Notes under the pieces: model-generated
What the model was told of the DNA's origin: nothing
Database searches by the model: none
Seen by the model: the letters and a program-made list of their open reading frames with translations, nothing else
Position numbers and translations under genes: made by a program
Shown here: piece after piece, positions 1-13,069 of the stretch
How positions within the stretch are numbered: the stretch's first letter is position 1
Layout: every line of letters begins with the position of its first letter
Assembly (NCBI GenBank): GCA_950106755.1
Contig: OX467084.1
Location: 30,073,213-30,137,212, forward strand
Direction of reading: 5' to 3'
Length of the DNA: 64,000 bases
From: Climacium dendroides
Lineage: Eukaryota; Streptophyta; Bryopsida; Hypnales; Climaciaceae

Positions 1-1345
1 CCATTTTGTCACAGTGTAAATCAAATACTCAAATACTTACATACCAATTTTCATTTCAATTTAAGATATTGTCCAACTTTGGTGTACATTTTTCCGCACT
101 AGTATGTGAGCCTAAAAATGCGAGCCTACAAGTATTGAGCCTAGGTGTAAGTAAGTATTCTACAACTATTGAAGGTGCTTATAACATATATACTTATAAC
201 ATAAGTACCTTACAACCATAGGAGGTGCTTATAATATAGGTATCTATAACATAAACACATATAATATAGGTACCTATAATATAAAGATCCTATAATTATG
301 GAGGTACTTATAATATAGGTACCTACAATATAGACATTTATAAAATAAATATCCTATAATCATAGAAGGTGCCTACAATATAGGTACCTATAGCATAGAA
401 GCCTAAGCTCTTAGACTCATGGTTTCAAGATCGTAAGCTCACATACTAGCAATTGTGTACATTTTCTCTATACTAGATTTCTAATCCTTCTCAAGATACT
501 CTAGAAATTGCCATGCCCAACTTTGATTTAGCATAAATAATGGAAAGTAATTCCAAACAACTTGAAACTTTTCCACAATGTAGATTGCCTACTCAACTAC
601 TCACATACCAATTTTCATTCTAATCTAAGATATTATGCAACTTTGGTGAACATTTTTCCACTATTGACTTTCTAACCTTTCACCACCTTCACGTCTTGGT
701 TGTATTTTATGCATAATTTATAAATTCCAAGTCCATTGAAGCTAAAATTTTGATATAAGATAGTAGATAAGATAAGAAAAATACTTTCCAAATTTTATTT
801 CTATAATATAAAATTTCAATAAAATCCTTAGCTACCTTAGAATCTAAACACCTATACTTCAAAGCCTTATAATTTTTTTCTCTATAATAAATCTAGATAC
901 TAAACTTGGCATCATAGTATATCAACTTTCCAAAAAATTAGATCCAAAATCTTATAGTCATCCAACACTTTCCAAAATGCAACTCAAAACTCCCTCTCAT
1001 CAATGTTTTTTTCAATATAAATCCCCAATAATAACACAACTTTGCTCTCCTAAGTGCATTACCTACCTCCAAACCACTAAAAAGAGAGAGAGAGAGAGAG
1101 AGAGAGAGGAACAAGAGTCAACCCTTGCCTCTAAATAGCCACCACAACCAAGGCGACAAGCCCCTAGCTAACTCTAACCCTATTCACCCTAGTATTAGTG
1201 ACTAACCACCCGGTTATCAACTGGCAACTACGAAGAACAATTAACACAAGCTTCTAAAACAAACAACTTCTAACTCTAAACACTCCTTATTAACAAATAA
1301 GGATATTTATTTCAATTAATAGATGGCCCACATCATGACAACGTT
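1..1345 (-). repeat. LTR-like dispersed repeat, copy 1
   Basis: Read on the minus strand it begins near 1340 with GTTGTCATGATGTGGGCC and runs off the window start. It aligns in reverse complement with 51515-52470 over almost the whole length (AAGGAGTGTTTAG, CACCTTGGTTGTG-like, AATGCACTT, TATCTTAGATT landmarks). Differences include an (AG)n microsatellite at 1084-1109 and the nested MITE at 93-454. A start in TG and an absence of coding capacity suggest an LTR or non-autonomous retroelement, but the far end is not in view. Confidence 0.6.
93..454. mobile_element. MITE of the same GGTACC family, nested in an LTR-like repeat
   Basis: GTGTACATTTT occurs directly on both sides (82-92 and 455-465), a 9-11 bp target duplication. 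Inverted ends are CTAGTATGTGAGCCTA and, on the right, the inverse of CTAGTATGTGAGCTTA. The interior consists of degenerate TATAATATAGGTACCTATAA units with CATAGAAGGTGC spacers. Unoccupied versions of the site exist at about 640-690 and, inverted, at about 52280-52310. Confidence 0.78.
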
Positions 1346-1639
1346 CCTAAGGTTGGGAGCTCTGTTGTAGTTATCCCAAACTTGTTTCCATTACAAAAGT
1401 GATGACTAAAATGATCCTAAATAAACAAAATAGACTTGTCGAGTATAATCTTCTCAGTCAATCATGGACCTATTAGTTAAGAGAGGTTCTATTGTAAGCT
1501 TGTAGGATAGGGCCCCAAGTTTATTTTCTTCTAACTTCAAATGCTATAATCATGCAATCTAAATTGTTTCCCACGAGTAGTCGTACTGTAGTCTACTGGA
1601 AATTTGCACGGCTGAAAGCTTGAATAAGATAAGTTTTTT

Positions 1640-3130
1640 ATATTTCCTTTCCAGCAGGCGAAAGTGACAAGTTTGGACACGTCTCGTGAAGGGAGTAAAA
1701 GAACTAAAGAAGAGCACATCAGTGGGTTCAGTTCCAGGCTTCCGGCCCCTGTCAAAAGTGGATTTTCATTGCAATCAGGAACTCAACAATACGACTCCAC
1801 TGAAAAGTCAAGACGTGGTCAGAGGTGTCAGGTCAAGGGGCAGAGGGATAATATTGTTTAGTCCTTGGAATACACTCCTGAATCCGTCCTCATGCCTGTA
1901 TTCTATTGCCTGTATTGAAGAAGGTGGAGCCCCCAGGGCAGGCGTACAGTACACACACAGGGGAAATGTAGAGTACTGTAAGACTTACAGATTTTCAGTC
2001 AACAACATGACTTGGAGGCTTTGATGAAGGGGTACTGACCAGCCCTTCCCCACTGGACAGTTTTTATAAAAAGATACCTTCTTTTCTCTTCTACGGTGTA
2101 CAGTACTGCTCCAGATCGTCCTCTGACCCAGAAAGTGAGCACAGTATTTAGCACAGTACAGTAGAGAGGCTCTGGGCAAACTGAAGACCACTGCCCAGGA
2201 GTCACGTAACTTGAGCTTACTCTGTCACTCACTTGACCTTTTCCTTTCTGCCATTACCCCTGGCTCATAATGGAAACTTCGAATCACATAAAGGAGGGAG
2301 ACGATAATAAGTTAAGTAATGAAGGCCAGACTCGCAGGTGATGTCAAGTCAAGAAACGCTCGGGACCGGCAAAGCCAGAGGGTTTTGTTTCATTCATTTA
2401 AAATGACAAGCAGGGCGGAAAGGGACGGAGGGAGAGTAATGAAGCTGTTTGCATCCATTGGCGTGGACGAAAGTCACGAAACAAGCGAACGATGCCGGTG
2501 GAAACACGTTTTTCGTCCTGTAGCAATTGAGCTATTCCATCCAGAATTGGTCACCGATACTCCCTGTTGAATTTATTCCTGTATTGCTTACGATCAAAAG
2601 TATAGTAGCCCAGAACCTGTAGATGAGTGAGCTTCAATTCTTCGTGAGTCTACGGCAGCTGCTATGTTGTGGTTGAGGGAGCAATTCAACAGCTTCGCAG
2701 AAGCGGTTGATTGGAGTCGCTCCATTGCATTCACTTTGGGAAGACAACGGTGAATCCGATTTGAGGCACGTAGAGACTAGCTGTTTCGGTTGAACGTATG
2801 GGTCAAAATGTGCAGTCTGAGACGATTCTTTCCCGGATTCCTGGCGCTTGCAAGAATAATAGGCTTACTGAATAAAATGTTGGTGCAACCGATTATCCTT
2901 CAAGCAAGCTCCACATCAGTTCTGTGATCAGCTTATGCAGAGTATGCAGGAACCGCAATTTTCCCTTCAAATACAGCAACATATTACAATGCGATCTGAT
3001 ATTGCAAGATTCCATCAATGTTAGCAGGGACGCATTATATTGTCGCTACTCTGTTGGTCCAATTTGTCCCCAAACAAGATAGTGATAGTAGTGAAATAGT
3101 TGTCCTATATCAAGACGGTTAAATGATCAA
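1640..3130. other. Small GC-elevated island without a recognised gene
   Basis: Sequence complexity resembles the 22-35 kb island (GTACAGTAC, AAGTTAAG motifs) and differs from flanking AT-rich repeats. Frames up to 112 codons (plus 1686-2024) and 83 codons (plus 2319-2570) show no recognisable domain. It could be a gene relic, a non-coding RNA or a displaced single-copy fragment. Confidence 0.35.
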
Positions 3131-3235
3131 AATGTGTAGGTATTCCTCTACAGTTGCCCCATTTTTTTCCATTCTTCCTCAGGTTCTCAACTAGCAACTG
3201 ATTCATTCTATTAGTGCATGTTACACAATGAAGCT

Positions 3236-3362
3236 AGGTATGGTTATAACTTTTTCAAGGGAGGAATGATATTTGTGAAAACTCTTCAACACAAATAACA
3301 TTAAAACACATATAATGGTTGAAAAATATTCCTAACTTATAAAAAGTTGTAGCCATATGTAA
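3236..3362. repeat. Small foldback element
   Basis: TATGGTTATAACTTTTTC near the left end is matched by the inverse of the right end (TATGGCTACAACTTTTTA), and AGGAAT-ATATTT motifs follow in both arms. About 125 bp with imperfect arms of roughly 35 bp; probably a MITE. No second copy noticed. Confidence 0.45.
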
Positions 3363-3858
3363 GTTCGCTCTGTAGCAAGCACTAATATGATAAATTGATG
3401 AAGTGGACCAGGATACTAAAAGGTTTAAATTTCATAATCAAACTGGAACCCGACTGAGGGCTCGCAAAATAGGGCCACTGTCGGCTTTGTTTCCACACAC
3501 AATTTGCCCATGCGCTAACTGGCAGTCCCGATTGAGAGTCTGGCCCAGGGCTCCCTTGCGAGACATAGCTTAGGGTCCAGTACTGAGGAACATGGCACTA
3601 GACTCGAACAATTATTTTTTTGACCGAAAAAACCCATGACCGAGGTTTGCCCAAGGCCCTTCAATTGTGCTCTCTGGAAAGCTCTAACTTGCCACTCACT
3701 GCAGACATTTTCATCCTTCAAAGGTGTATATTATGTCATGGAATTAGACACCAGCATGTTGTAGCAGTCTGGAATTGCTCAAATTCAGAACCTCAGTTTT
3801 AGAAAAAGAAGGAGCTCATAAAACAAGAAACGTTTTCGTAAGGTAAGCCAACTTATCT

Positions 3859-3913
3859 CTGGAAGAACAAGGCCTATCACTGATAATTTGAATTTATCAA
3901 CTTGTTCTTCCAG
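3859..3913. repeat. 13-bp perfect hairpin
   Basis: CTGGAAGAACAAG (3859-3871) and CTTGTTCTTCCAG (3901-3913) are exact inverse repeats separated by 29 bp. The sequence could fold as RNA or be the ends of a tiny foldback. No function is evident. Confidence 0.6.
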
Positions 3914-3964
3914 GTAATTGAATTATCAAATTTCTGGATGAATAGCTAGGTGCATTCTTCATTT

Positions 3965-4760
3965 CTACAATTTCTCTTAACCTTTGTAGTCCCAAGGTCA
4001 TTTTTCCATCAAAAAACACTCAAAACTGCCATTTCTATTGCAAATAGTGAAAAAATTTAAAATTATTTTCTTTTACATATCTAACCATAGGATCTTGTAT
4101 TGCACTAGTATAAAAATGTTTGGAAAAAATTTCAGAAACCTTGACTACATAGATTGTGAGATATTTGCGAAGAAATTAAGTGATTTTTATCCCTTGCTCA
4201 ACTAGATTTTTGACTTTAAACCTTCTTAACTTAAAATTTCTGCACTATTGATTTTAATTTTCTAATTTCTATGTTGCAGACTTGAGTTGAGAATCTAAAA
4301 AAAACTTTAAAAAAATACTTAATTTTCACTCATTAAAAAATTATTAAATAGAAGTAAGTTCAAGATTGAAGGGAAAACTAAACCATTGATGGCCCTAAGA
4401 TGGAATTGAAACACAATAATCCCAATGGTGAGATTGTTCTAGCAAGCAATCTAACCTTGCCTAACAAATTCTTTTTGAAAAATTATAGAAATTGCATTCA
4501 ATAATGAATTTTACAAGTTATTTTTTTCAATAAGATGCTTAGATTGCCCAAAAAACAAGATTGTCCATAACTTTCTCATCACTAGTCCATGTAGAATGAA
4601 TCAAAGATTTGGATGTAGACAAAAATATGATTTTTGAGAAAAAATTAAAATTAAAAAAAATTAATTTTTTGTAATTTTTTTGGACTGCCCTTTGAGCTAC
4701 TTTTGGACTCGTAATGGCATAGCTTTTGCTCCTAGGCATCAATTGAAATAAAAATTATAT
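3965..4760 (-). mobile_element. Divergent TTAA-subfamily copy, inverted
   Basis: Reverse complement of the 38095 and 46727 copies; landmarks TACATAGATTGTGAGATATT and CATCACTAGTCCATGTAGAA are visible. Ends are too degenerate to set exactly. Confidence 0.45.
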
Positions 4761-7700
4761 TCATACAAAGCCAAAGTAATTTGGTGTCTTCAAAAAAAGA
4801 TTCAAGAAAGCATAAAAAAAATTGAGATCACACAAGCCTATCCAAAATCCTAAGAATCCTTTGCAAGAACTTTGGGACTTAAGAGGTTTGAGTCATTCAA
4901 TAGATACTTTTAGTCTTCCATAGCGTCTTAGAGTTATTATAGTCATAATCCTTGATTTGCATTATTTTTACAAACAAAAAATTATATACAAAGTAGAAGT
5001 GGAATTATAATTTTCTTGAACAAAATATGAAATCACTATGAATTTTCAAGTGTTGCATCCAAAATGTTTATAAATTTTACTAAGTCACCTCCCAAACCAA
5101 TTGAAAGTGCATTATAATCATCATCTCTTCACCCTAAAATGGCTACAATATTTTCCAAAGATGTCCACAATGCCAAATGACCTATGTTAAAAATGACATT
5201 CTTTGATGATTTTATATCCTAAAAAGAACATGATCCTATTGTGGTAGCCACTAAGTCATTCCTAAAGTGTCCATTCCACACCTAGAAGCACCAATGTTAC
5301 ATTGCACAACTTCCCATTTGAACAAACCCAAGTAGTTTGATGATTCATACATATTTACATGGAGTAGTGACATGAAATGAGCAATATATACACAATGGTT
5401 ACATATAATTATAGTTGTGCTTATATTCGGTGTTAATAGTTGAAAGTTCACCCTTATATCTAAATTGTCAAAGCAACCTATTTAGGAGCTATCTCATCTT
5501 CTTAAGTGCCAATGAGTCTAATACATGTCCAACATCATCAATTAGTTTTTTTTTTCTAAGATTCTTGTATTATCCTTGAAAGGTGACAAGTTTTCAAAAT
5601 ACACTCAAAAACCAAGTTGAGGGCCTTGGTATAGCATGTAAGGATTAATTTCCTAATAGTTGTAAGAAATTATTTTTAAAACTTTTCTTTATGGATACTC
5701 TATATTTCAAAGAGCATAGGCATGTTTCATCTCAAAAAATGATTTTACTATTTCAAAAAATGACTTCAATAAATATTAAATATTAAAAATAAATAATTTT
5801 TGTATTTAAAAATTGAAGTTTGAAAATAATAACAATGAAAGGTCCTTGTGGAAATCACTAATATTCAATTCACCATCAATTAAAAAAAAATTATTGAATT
5901 TTTGGTTTCAAATTTTAATGTATTAATATTGACCAGTGTAATAGTAAATCCAACCAAATGGATATGATCCACAAATCATTTGTCAAATTTTGTGAATATG
6001 ATCTAAGTTAAATAGAAAGTAAGAGCTTTGATACAATTTGACAATTCTTTTATGATTCTAAACTTGAAATCTTAATTTAATGGTTATAAAAACACAACAA
6101 TATTAAAAATATCTTTGAAATATTGTAATATTTGATCACTCAATAATAAGAATTTTGAAGTATTTTGAAGTCTTTCAATCATCTATTCACATGTGAACAA
6201 AACGAGGGCATAAATAATTAACTTATAGATTATTTTTTTTTTTAATTTATATAAAAAATTGCATTTAACTATCAATCTTCTTGTTGTACAATAAATAAGG
6301 TAGCATATTAATATGTCTCAATTGTAAAATAAAGGATTAGAGATAAGATATATCTACTTATAATTATACTTATCAATATTTTACAGGTTGGTAGATATGA
6401 GGTCTTATTTGTGAAATTAGCCGGGAAATTAGATGGCATCTCTATTAGGACTTCATTATAATTTTCATTTCATTAATAAAAATAGAATGATTCAAAGCTT
6501 TCCACATATATATAAATCTAGAAAATCCATTTTTAAATTTTTGTTTCTAGAAGAAGTGATTTTTTATCATCTTGATTGCCTTGCCAAGAAAAAAATACTA
6601 CATATCATACAATAAATTTTAAACCATGTATTCAAAAGTTATAAAAATTGTTGGGCCTTAAAGAAAAAACTCTTCTACATGTTGTGTGAAAATTTCAAAG
6701 AATAAAATAAAAATTCCATTTGTAGTGAGCTGCCAAATATTGCTATGTTGCCAAAAAAATGCAATACATGTGTATTCTCCTTTCACGCTTTACACTATTC
6801 TAGACCCTCTACTAGTTGTGTTGAGCCTAAACCTTCTCACATTTGATAGTAGAAGCCAATTGCTCACTCTAAGTGTTTAAATCTCTAATTTACTTCTCAT
6901 AGATTTGTTCATGGATTCAATCTAAGATATTCTTGAATGTACAAAACTCATCACTTAAGAATGCAATGGCCTTGTCCAAGTAGAGGGAGAACAATTGACC
7001 TAAGTGACAAATCTTAAGTGCTACCATAAAATCATAAATGAAGACGTCATACTATTGAGCAAAGTTGACGAGAATGTTAATCGTTTCCATCAAAAGTAGG
7101 AGGGCAATCATCCTAAGGATTGTTGCAAGAGCACTTAATGTTTTTGTCTCAAAAACTCTATTTTTGGCCAGAGGATTGCCATTGCTATGAGTATTATGCA
7201 GGAGTAGTGCAATAAAAAGATTTGAAATGAATTTTAAATTATTAAAAATTAATTAAAAGTGAAATCAGCTTTGTGCTAAATAATTTTTTTTTAAATTCAA
7301 AAATTAGTAGAAAATCAATGGGCCCACTTTGTAGTACTATGCATTACTACTAATTATAGTAGAATACTATAAAATTGAAAAAACTACAAATTAACAAAAA
7401 ATGGGTACATAAATATTTTGAAGTTTGGTAATTTTGAAAAACATTGTAAAAGTGAATTTTAAAATAGTCATTTTTCTACACTTTTATACATAAGAAATGC
7501 ACCAAATACTTCTGAAAGGAATTTTTTTCCTCATTTGTACAATTGTACAATTTGAGTCTATGAAAACTCCACATAAAAATCATTAAAAATGAAATAAAAA
7601 TTTGTATAAGACCTTGTCATTACTACATGTCAGTTTAGGACACAACATCTTCTTCTCCAATTTTCTTCTTCAAATTTGCATTTCAAGTGAAAAATAGGAC

Positions 7701-7900
7701 TATCCCCCTCAAAAATAGACATCCAATCGAGGGCTTATGAGCCTTAGAGCGAGCCCTAGAGTTGTCACTTGGATATCAAGATTTTTTTTGCTCTTGCTCA
7801 ATTTTTGTAGTATTTATGGGTAAAAATTTGTAAAAGAGTGTTTACACTGTACTTCAAAGAAGTTCCTACTAATATGGTGATTTAATCCTAGAAGTTTGGA
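4760..7900. other. AT-rich intergenic DNA
   Basis: Apart from the TTAA-family fragment at 6430-6770, only low-complexity A/T-rich sequence without recognisable coding or RNA genes. Confidence 0.5.
6430..6770 (+). mobile_element. TTAA-family fragment
   Basis: Shares CATTAATAAAAATAGAATGA, CATATATATAAATCTAG, GTTGGGCCTTAAAG and GCTATGTTGCC landmarks with the full-length copies, but both termini are missing. Confidence 0.5.
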
Positions 7901-9050
7901 GTGCCTTAAAACACTTCAATTTTCTATTTCTAGGATCTACATTAGGGTTTGAGGAGTTAGTTACAAATTTGAGGGGTATTCAGGCCATTTTGGCAAAAGT
8001 AGTAGCAAAATTAGAATATACCAAGATTAGACCTTTGAGTGCATTTGGACCATGGCAACATGAGAGTTGGTAGTTCATAATAGAAAGAGCTCTATTAACT
8101 TTAGGGATACATATGGTTGACCTGTGTCGAGGTTGCCATTCATTTAAAAAGAATGGTGAGAACTGAGAAGTTACATCTGTACTCTGTAGGTAAAATTCAA
8201 GTGATACGAGGGATACGCAACCAAAAATTGAAGAATTTTTTTTTAATAGAAAAATACACTGGGAATCCAACAACAAAATCGGTTTGGTGAAATTCCCTTC
8301 CAATAGAAAGATTTACTCTCCATCAAAAATTAAAGAAGGTCTTTAATTTTGACCTTCCTAAGAATAGTTTAGAATAAAAATATGAGTTTATATTCAATAT
8401 TTGCAAACTTCATAGAAGTCATCCAAATTTTGGTTTTTTTTAGAATATAAAAGATGACTTTATGGAAAGTCAACTACTCAAAAATCAAAATGAAAAAATT
8501 CATAAAAATTATCTAGGTTGTGGTAAAATTTTTCTAAAAATTAGGATAGAGTGTTTTGTGCTAGCAATGTGCCCCCAAAATTTTTAAGGTATTCCAACAC
8601 TAACAAGTACCAAAACCAACAACTACATCAAATTCAAATCGAAATTTAAAATATTTGACACGTTGACCGGGATATTAAGAACTTGCAATGTCCAATCAAA
8701 GTCAAAATAGGCTCTTTTTTTACTTTCATTGACCTTTCAAAACATCTAGGCTAGTCAAATCCTTGAGAAAATGAAAATTCTATCATTTGGAATTTTTTAC
8801 ATATCCTCTTATTGGGCAATTCATTGGCATTTGCAAGCCATATGGCATAGAGGTAGGGGGTTAAACATTTGTAAGCAAATTTGGGCCTTCTAAAATCAAT
8901 GGTGCAATCTGTTTGTCATTTGGAGCTTTTTCCCATAGGTTAGATTGAAAACAATAGTAGATTTTGACTTTCTAGTAATTAGAAGTAGTTTATCAGTTAA
9001 TTCTAGGAAGTGCTTAGGTTAATTGAGAGGGAGAGGGGCCTTAGAGAAAC

Positions 9051-9057
9051 TATAAAA
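9051..9057 (+). promoter_or_regulatory. TATA box of the long retroelement-like repeat
   Basis: TATAAAA within CTATAAAAGGCCACTCCCTC. The 18-bp core TATAAAAGGCCACTCCCTC-type context is preserved in the inverted copy (minus strand, 56143 to 56137) although surrounding sequence has diverged, as expected for a functional Pol II promoter in an LTR. Confidence 0.55.
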
Positions 9058-9964
9058 GGCCACTCCCTCTTTTCACTAGGCACCCCTTTTTTCTTTTGTT
9101 GTTCGCCACATTTGTTGGCATTTTGTTTACGTATTTGACCAATTTGGCCAGTTCATAGTCTACTTTGCATTTTGGAGCAATTTTGCTCATTGTTTGGAGT
9201 CTTGAAGCTAAACTTGAAGGATTTGGGGGTCCTTTTGAATCTTGCTTATTTTCATTGAAGTCTTGAATTTTAGCTTACTAACTTTCATGGTGTTTTTCTT
9301 GATTTTCTTTGGAAATTCGAATCATTGTGTTGTACTAATCATTTCCAATGAGCTCTTTGTGTAGGATTTCCCGTACTTTTGGAGAAAATCCCCCTAGAGC
9401 TTTGAAATACATAGTCCAAGGTTGTGGTATTTGGTGCATTAATTGTGTTATGCTTTTACTAATGGTGAAGCTTTGATTTTGCACTAATTTGCTTTATTTC
9501 CTTTGGTTTTAAGTCATTTGGTGCGGCAAAGCTTTGGCTTTGCCATGTTAATATTAACATTCTTTTTGGTCTTAGTCCTTTTGGCTATACATTCTTCATG
9601 GCGAAGTTATTACTTTACATGTATTTATCAAAGTCCTTGAAAAAGCTAATTTTATTTCTTTTATCTTCTAGCAACAAAGCTTTAAGCTTGGTCCATGTAT
9701 TTTCTATTGTTCTCCCCTAAAATCTTTAGTTCTTTTTATTTCTATTTTTATTATTTTGCATTTGTGTTCACAAAAAAATTAGAAAAAAGAGAAAGACCGG
9801 CCTTAAGCCAAAATTCAGTCACAACCAAAGCTAGGCAGTTAGGAGAAAAGGCTAGATAGGTAGTTGAAAGGTCTTTGGGGTGTTTAGAGGATAGATAGAT
9901 AGTTGAGGTAGTAGTTGGATTGACAAGCATACATGCCATACCACTTGATTGAAAAAACAAACAT

Positions 9965-10350
9965 ATTGAGAGCCTTCAAAAAGAAGTCTAGAATGTTCAA
10001 AACATATTGGGAGGCTTTGAAAGGGAGATTGGGGTATTCAAAACATATTGGGAGCTTTCGAGAAGTTTTGGGGGGTGTTTAATATATATTGGGAGCCTTG
10101 GGAGTGGATCTGGGGAGTTCAAAACATACTAAGAGCCTTTAAAAAAGGATTTGGGGTTTTCAAAACATATTGGGAGCCTTTGAAAAGGGGTTTGGGGTTT
10201 TCAAAACATGCTGGGAGCCTTTGAATTGGGGTCTGGGTGTAAAAACCTACTAGAAGCCTGAAGAGGGGGTCTGGGATATTCAAACATATAGTGTGAGCCT
10301 TTAGAAGGGAGAATGGATATTCAAAACACATATTGGGAGCCTTAAGAAAG
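9965..10350 (+). repeat. Tandem array of about 45-50 bp units
   Basis: About eight degenerate units built on CAAAACATATTGGGAGCC followed by TTTGAAAAGGGGTTTGGGG. Frames read across it repeat short Phe-Glu-Asn-Pro-like strings on the opposite strand, which is a consequence of the repeat and not evidence for a protein. Confidence 0.75.
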
Positions 10351-11433
10351 ACTCTATATAGCTCAAGTTAGAATATAGACAAGAAAGTTGAGTAAAAAAA
10401 ATTCAAATTGCTATCAATGAAGGATAACTATGGAAGCTTCAAAGTATTAAATGTTTAATTATAAGAATGCTTAGCATTATCAAGTCTTGTGAACCTCTCA
10501 ATTGAGAACATTTGACTCCCTTAAACAAAATTTGACTTTGATTAAGGACAAGGGGAAGAAGTTGAAATTGAAAATAGTTGTCTTTGGAATGCTATTACCT
10601 AGTTGTATTTAAAAAAAGTTAAACAAGTCTTGTCACCAAATCTTGTTTGATTCTTTAGACAATCACCAAGCAATTAAAAAGTTAAAATTTGATACATTGA
10701 CTTTCTGAAATATCTCAAAAGAAGTAGAAAAAGAAAGTGTTGAGAAGGAAGAAGGATTGTAGGCTTCCTTATTTCGATGTAACTATTCCATTTAGCAATA
10801 AGTTAATACCACAAAGAACTACAAGAAGGAGGTTGATGGATACTACAACAAGATTATCATTACAATCTGCAAGAATGGAGCTATTGCATCAACAAAGCTA
10901 GAGGTATGTGCTTGCTTTTCTTTTCTCTAAATCATTCTTTTTCATAATAGTCTTAGTTTAAGAAATAAGAATGTCATCTAGAAGTCAAAAGGTCAAGTTA
11001 GACTCTTGGGAATTTGTCAAATTTCAAATTTCAATTTAGAATCTAGTTGTCAATTTTTTAAGGTTTTTGAAAACATGTTTAGTTTCACAAATAGATAAAA
11101 TTCAATAAATTACGTTTGGATGAAGATTAATAGTAAGAGTAGATTAAAAAAATAATAAATCAACCTCTAAAATCTTTAAAAAAAAATATTAGAATTCAAA
11201 TTTCCATCAGAAGTAAAAACCTAGATTAAAGGATAAATTGATACTTGAATAATTAGAAATTAGTGGAAATGTTTTTCAAATATTGACTAGCATTCAAAAT
11301 TCATTCGTCTATAACTTTCCTAGAGAAGCCAAAAGTTTAAGTGTCTTATTTTTTTAGAAAGTTGATTTTAATATGAACTAAAATTATTTCAAATCTAAAA
11401 CTAATACTCTAGGAATAAAAGTCCAAAGTAGTA

Positions 11434-12085
11434 CTCCCTCCATCTTGAAATAAATTTGAAGTTTCTTAGAAATGGCTAGATTAGTGCATAAGTAGCTTCT
11501 ATTTTCAAAGGATTGCATAATTATTGTAGCTTCTATCAAATCTCATTAGGTGTAAAAGAATGGAAGGTTACTATTATGTAAACATAGGAGCATGAGCACA
11601 TGAGCCTAGAAGTGTATACACCTATATTATAGGTGTTTATATTACAAGCACCTTCAATGCTTGTAGTAAAACTACCTACATATGTTCAAAGCTTATATGC
11701 TCACATACTAGCATAGTTGGAACTGCTCTAGTGGTATTAATTTTGGTCAATTCCCAACAACATTGGTGCAATTATGTCTATTGACATCCTTTATATACAA
11801 TGTCTTGTGATTCAATTCCAAAAATTCTAAACAAGAGATTTGTTAGTAGTAGTTTTTTATAGTTGTGGATTGTATTCTTCACCTTTGGTTGGTTAGAGGT
11901 TGTGTTTGATTCCCTTTGCAGGGATTGAATTGCTATATAGTCTTTAGAGCATGGTATCTACGGATTCTTTTGCTTCTGTTTGAACTAACTTTAATTTTGT
12001 TCATGAAGTTGTGGAGAGCCATTTTTGAGTCTGATTTGGAACATGTATATTTGGAAACCTTGGATTTATTTTAGGATGGAGGGAG
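11434..12085. mobile_element. Stowaway-like (Tc1/mariner) element flanked by TA
   Basis: The left end CTCCCTCCATCTTGAAATAA and the inverse of the right end CTCCCTCCATCCTAAAATAA form a terminal inverted repeat of more than 25 bp with few mismatches, and both are flanked by TA (11432-11433, 12086-12087). CTCCCTCC plus TA duplication is the hallmark of plant Stowaway/mariner MITEs. The 652-bp length is enlarged by a nested GGTACC-family MITE. No transposase frame is present. Confidence 0.85.
11586..11720. mobile_element. Short decayed copy of the GGTACC MITE family
   Basis: Left part ACATGAGCCTAG and right part GCTCACATACTAGCATAGTTGG match the ends of the 13070-13295 element; the interior carries ATTATAGGTGTTTATATTA and CACCTTCAATG. 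It lies inside the Stowaway-like element (11434-12085). A target duplication is no longer visible. Confidence 0.6.
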
Positions 12086-13069
12086 TAAGTAACAAGTAGG
12101 GAATTCATTTGAATCTTTTGAAGACAACTAAGGAATAAATTAAAAGTGGAATCATTGAAGAAATATTTAAGGTGTTCCAAAAAAAAATTCTAAAAAATAG
12201 ATCAATATTGAAGAAGATGTACTAGAATGAAGTTTTGACTTAGTTTAGAGTAGATTTGGATGAAAGTCATAAATATTAGAGCAATTCAAGTAAAATTTAG
12301 AATTAATAACCTAAAATTAAACCTAACTTCAATTCCAAAATCCAAAAGAACTTAGCATCATTAGATTGATAAAAATTGACACATGAATTTTATAGTTTAG
12401 AAGTCAAACTTCATGTGCACATAACTTTGAGAGAAAAAGTCCAATTAAAATAAACTTTATCATTTTGGAAAGAGTACAAAAATCTCTACAATTTTGGCTT
12501 GTTGGAGCTTAGACTTTAACCTTTGTTGGTCACTAGTTTTGGCTTGTTGTAGCCAATACCAACTAATAATACTAATTTTCAATTGTATTGTTTTAGGGAT
12601 TATACTTAGGTCATCTAAGAAGTAGCAAAACACAACATCTACCCATTTCTTGAAAGGCACAATTGGACGGTATTTAAACATCCAATTGGGAATTCAAAGA
12701 CAACAACAACCACCTAATTGTGCATAGTTTATTCTAAGGGCGGGTCTAAGGGTGAGGATAAAATGTCCATATGCTCCTTTAAAAATAGTAAACCGATTTT
12801 CAAAAAATGCAAAAATTAATCAATGTCTACAATTATCACATGTATCTTCATTTCAAAATTCATGTATATTAAACATACATTTTAAAAATTATAGCCAATA
12901 AACCACATGTTTGAAGCCAAGGCGACCAAAAAGAAGACAAGTATCTCTTGCAACCACTTCCACATAAGTACAATGGATTTATCAACAAGCCCAAACATTT
13001 GTGTCATTACCGTGGTTTGAAAGCGTAGTTAGAAAATTATTTTAGTACTTAGTTGAAGGAGACTTCAAA

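Larger units (their letters stand above)
7900..12480 (+). repeat. Long retroelement-like repeat, copy 1
   Basis: Ordered blocks: a segment around 8250-8620 shared with 45900-46270; a TATA box (9051-9057) in ACTATAAAAGGCCACTCCC; GCAAAGCTTTG-rich sequence (9450-9690); a tandem array (9965-10350); and an AATTTCATCC/AACTTTC-rich segment (10980-11430 and 12090-12480) shared with 49600-50560 and 53815-54580. No intact protein. It is interrupted by the Stowaway-like element. Confidence 0.55.

Noticed and set aside
8000..8303. Possible coding gene on the minus strand (107 codons)
   Set aside because: Lies in a block shared with 45900-46270, where the frame is not preserved; part of a non-coding repeat.
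9965..10331. Minus-strand frame with repeated Phe-Glu-Asn-Pro-like strings
   Set aside because: Produced by the 45-50 bp tandem repeat; units vary in length and break the frame.
11950..11990. ATGGTATC word resembling a Copia primer-binding site
   Set aside because: Only eight bases match and no LTR terminus precedes it.
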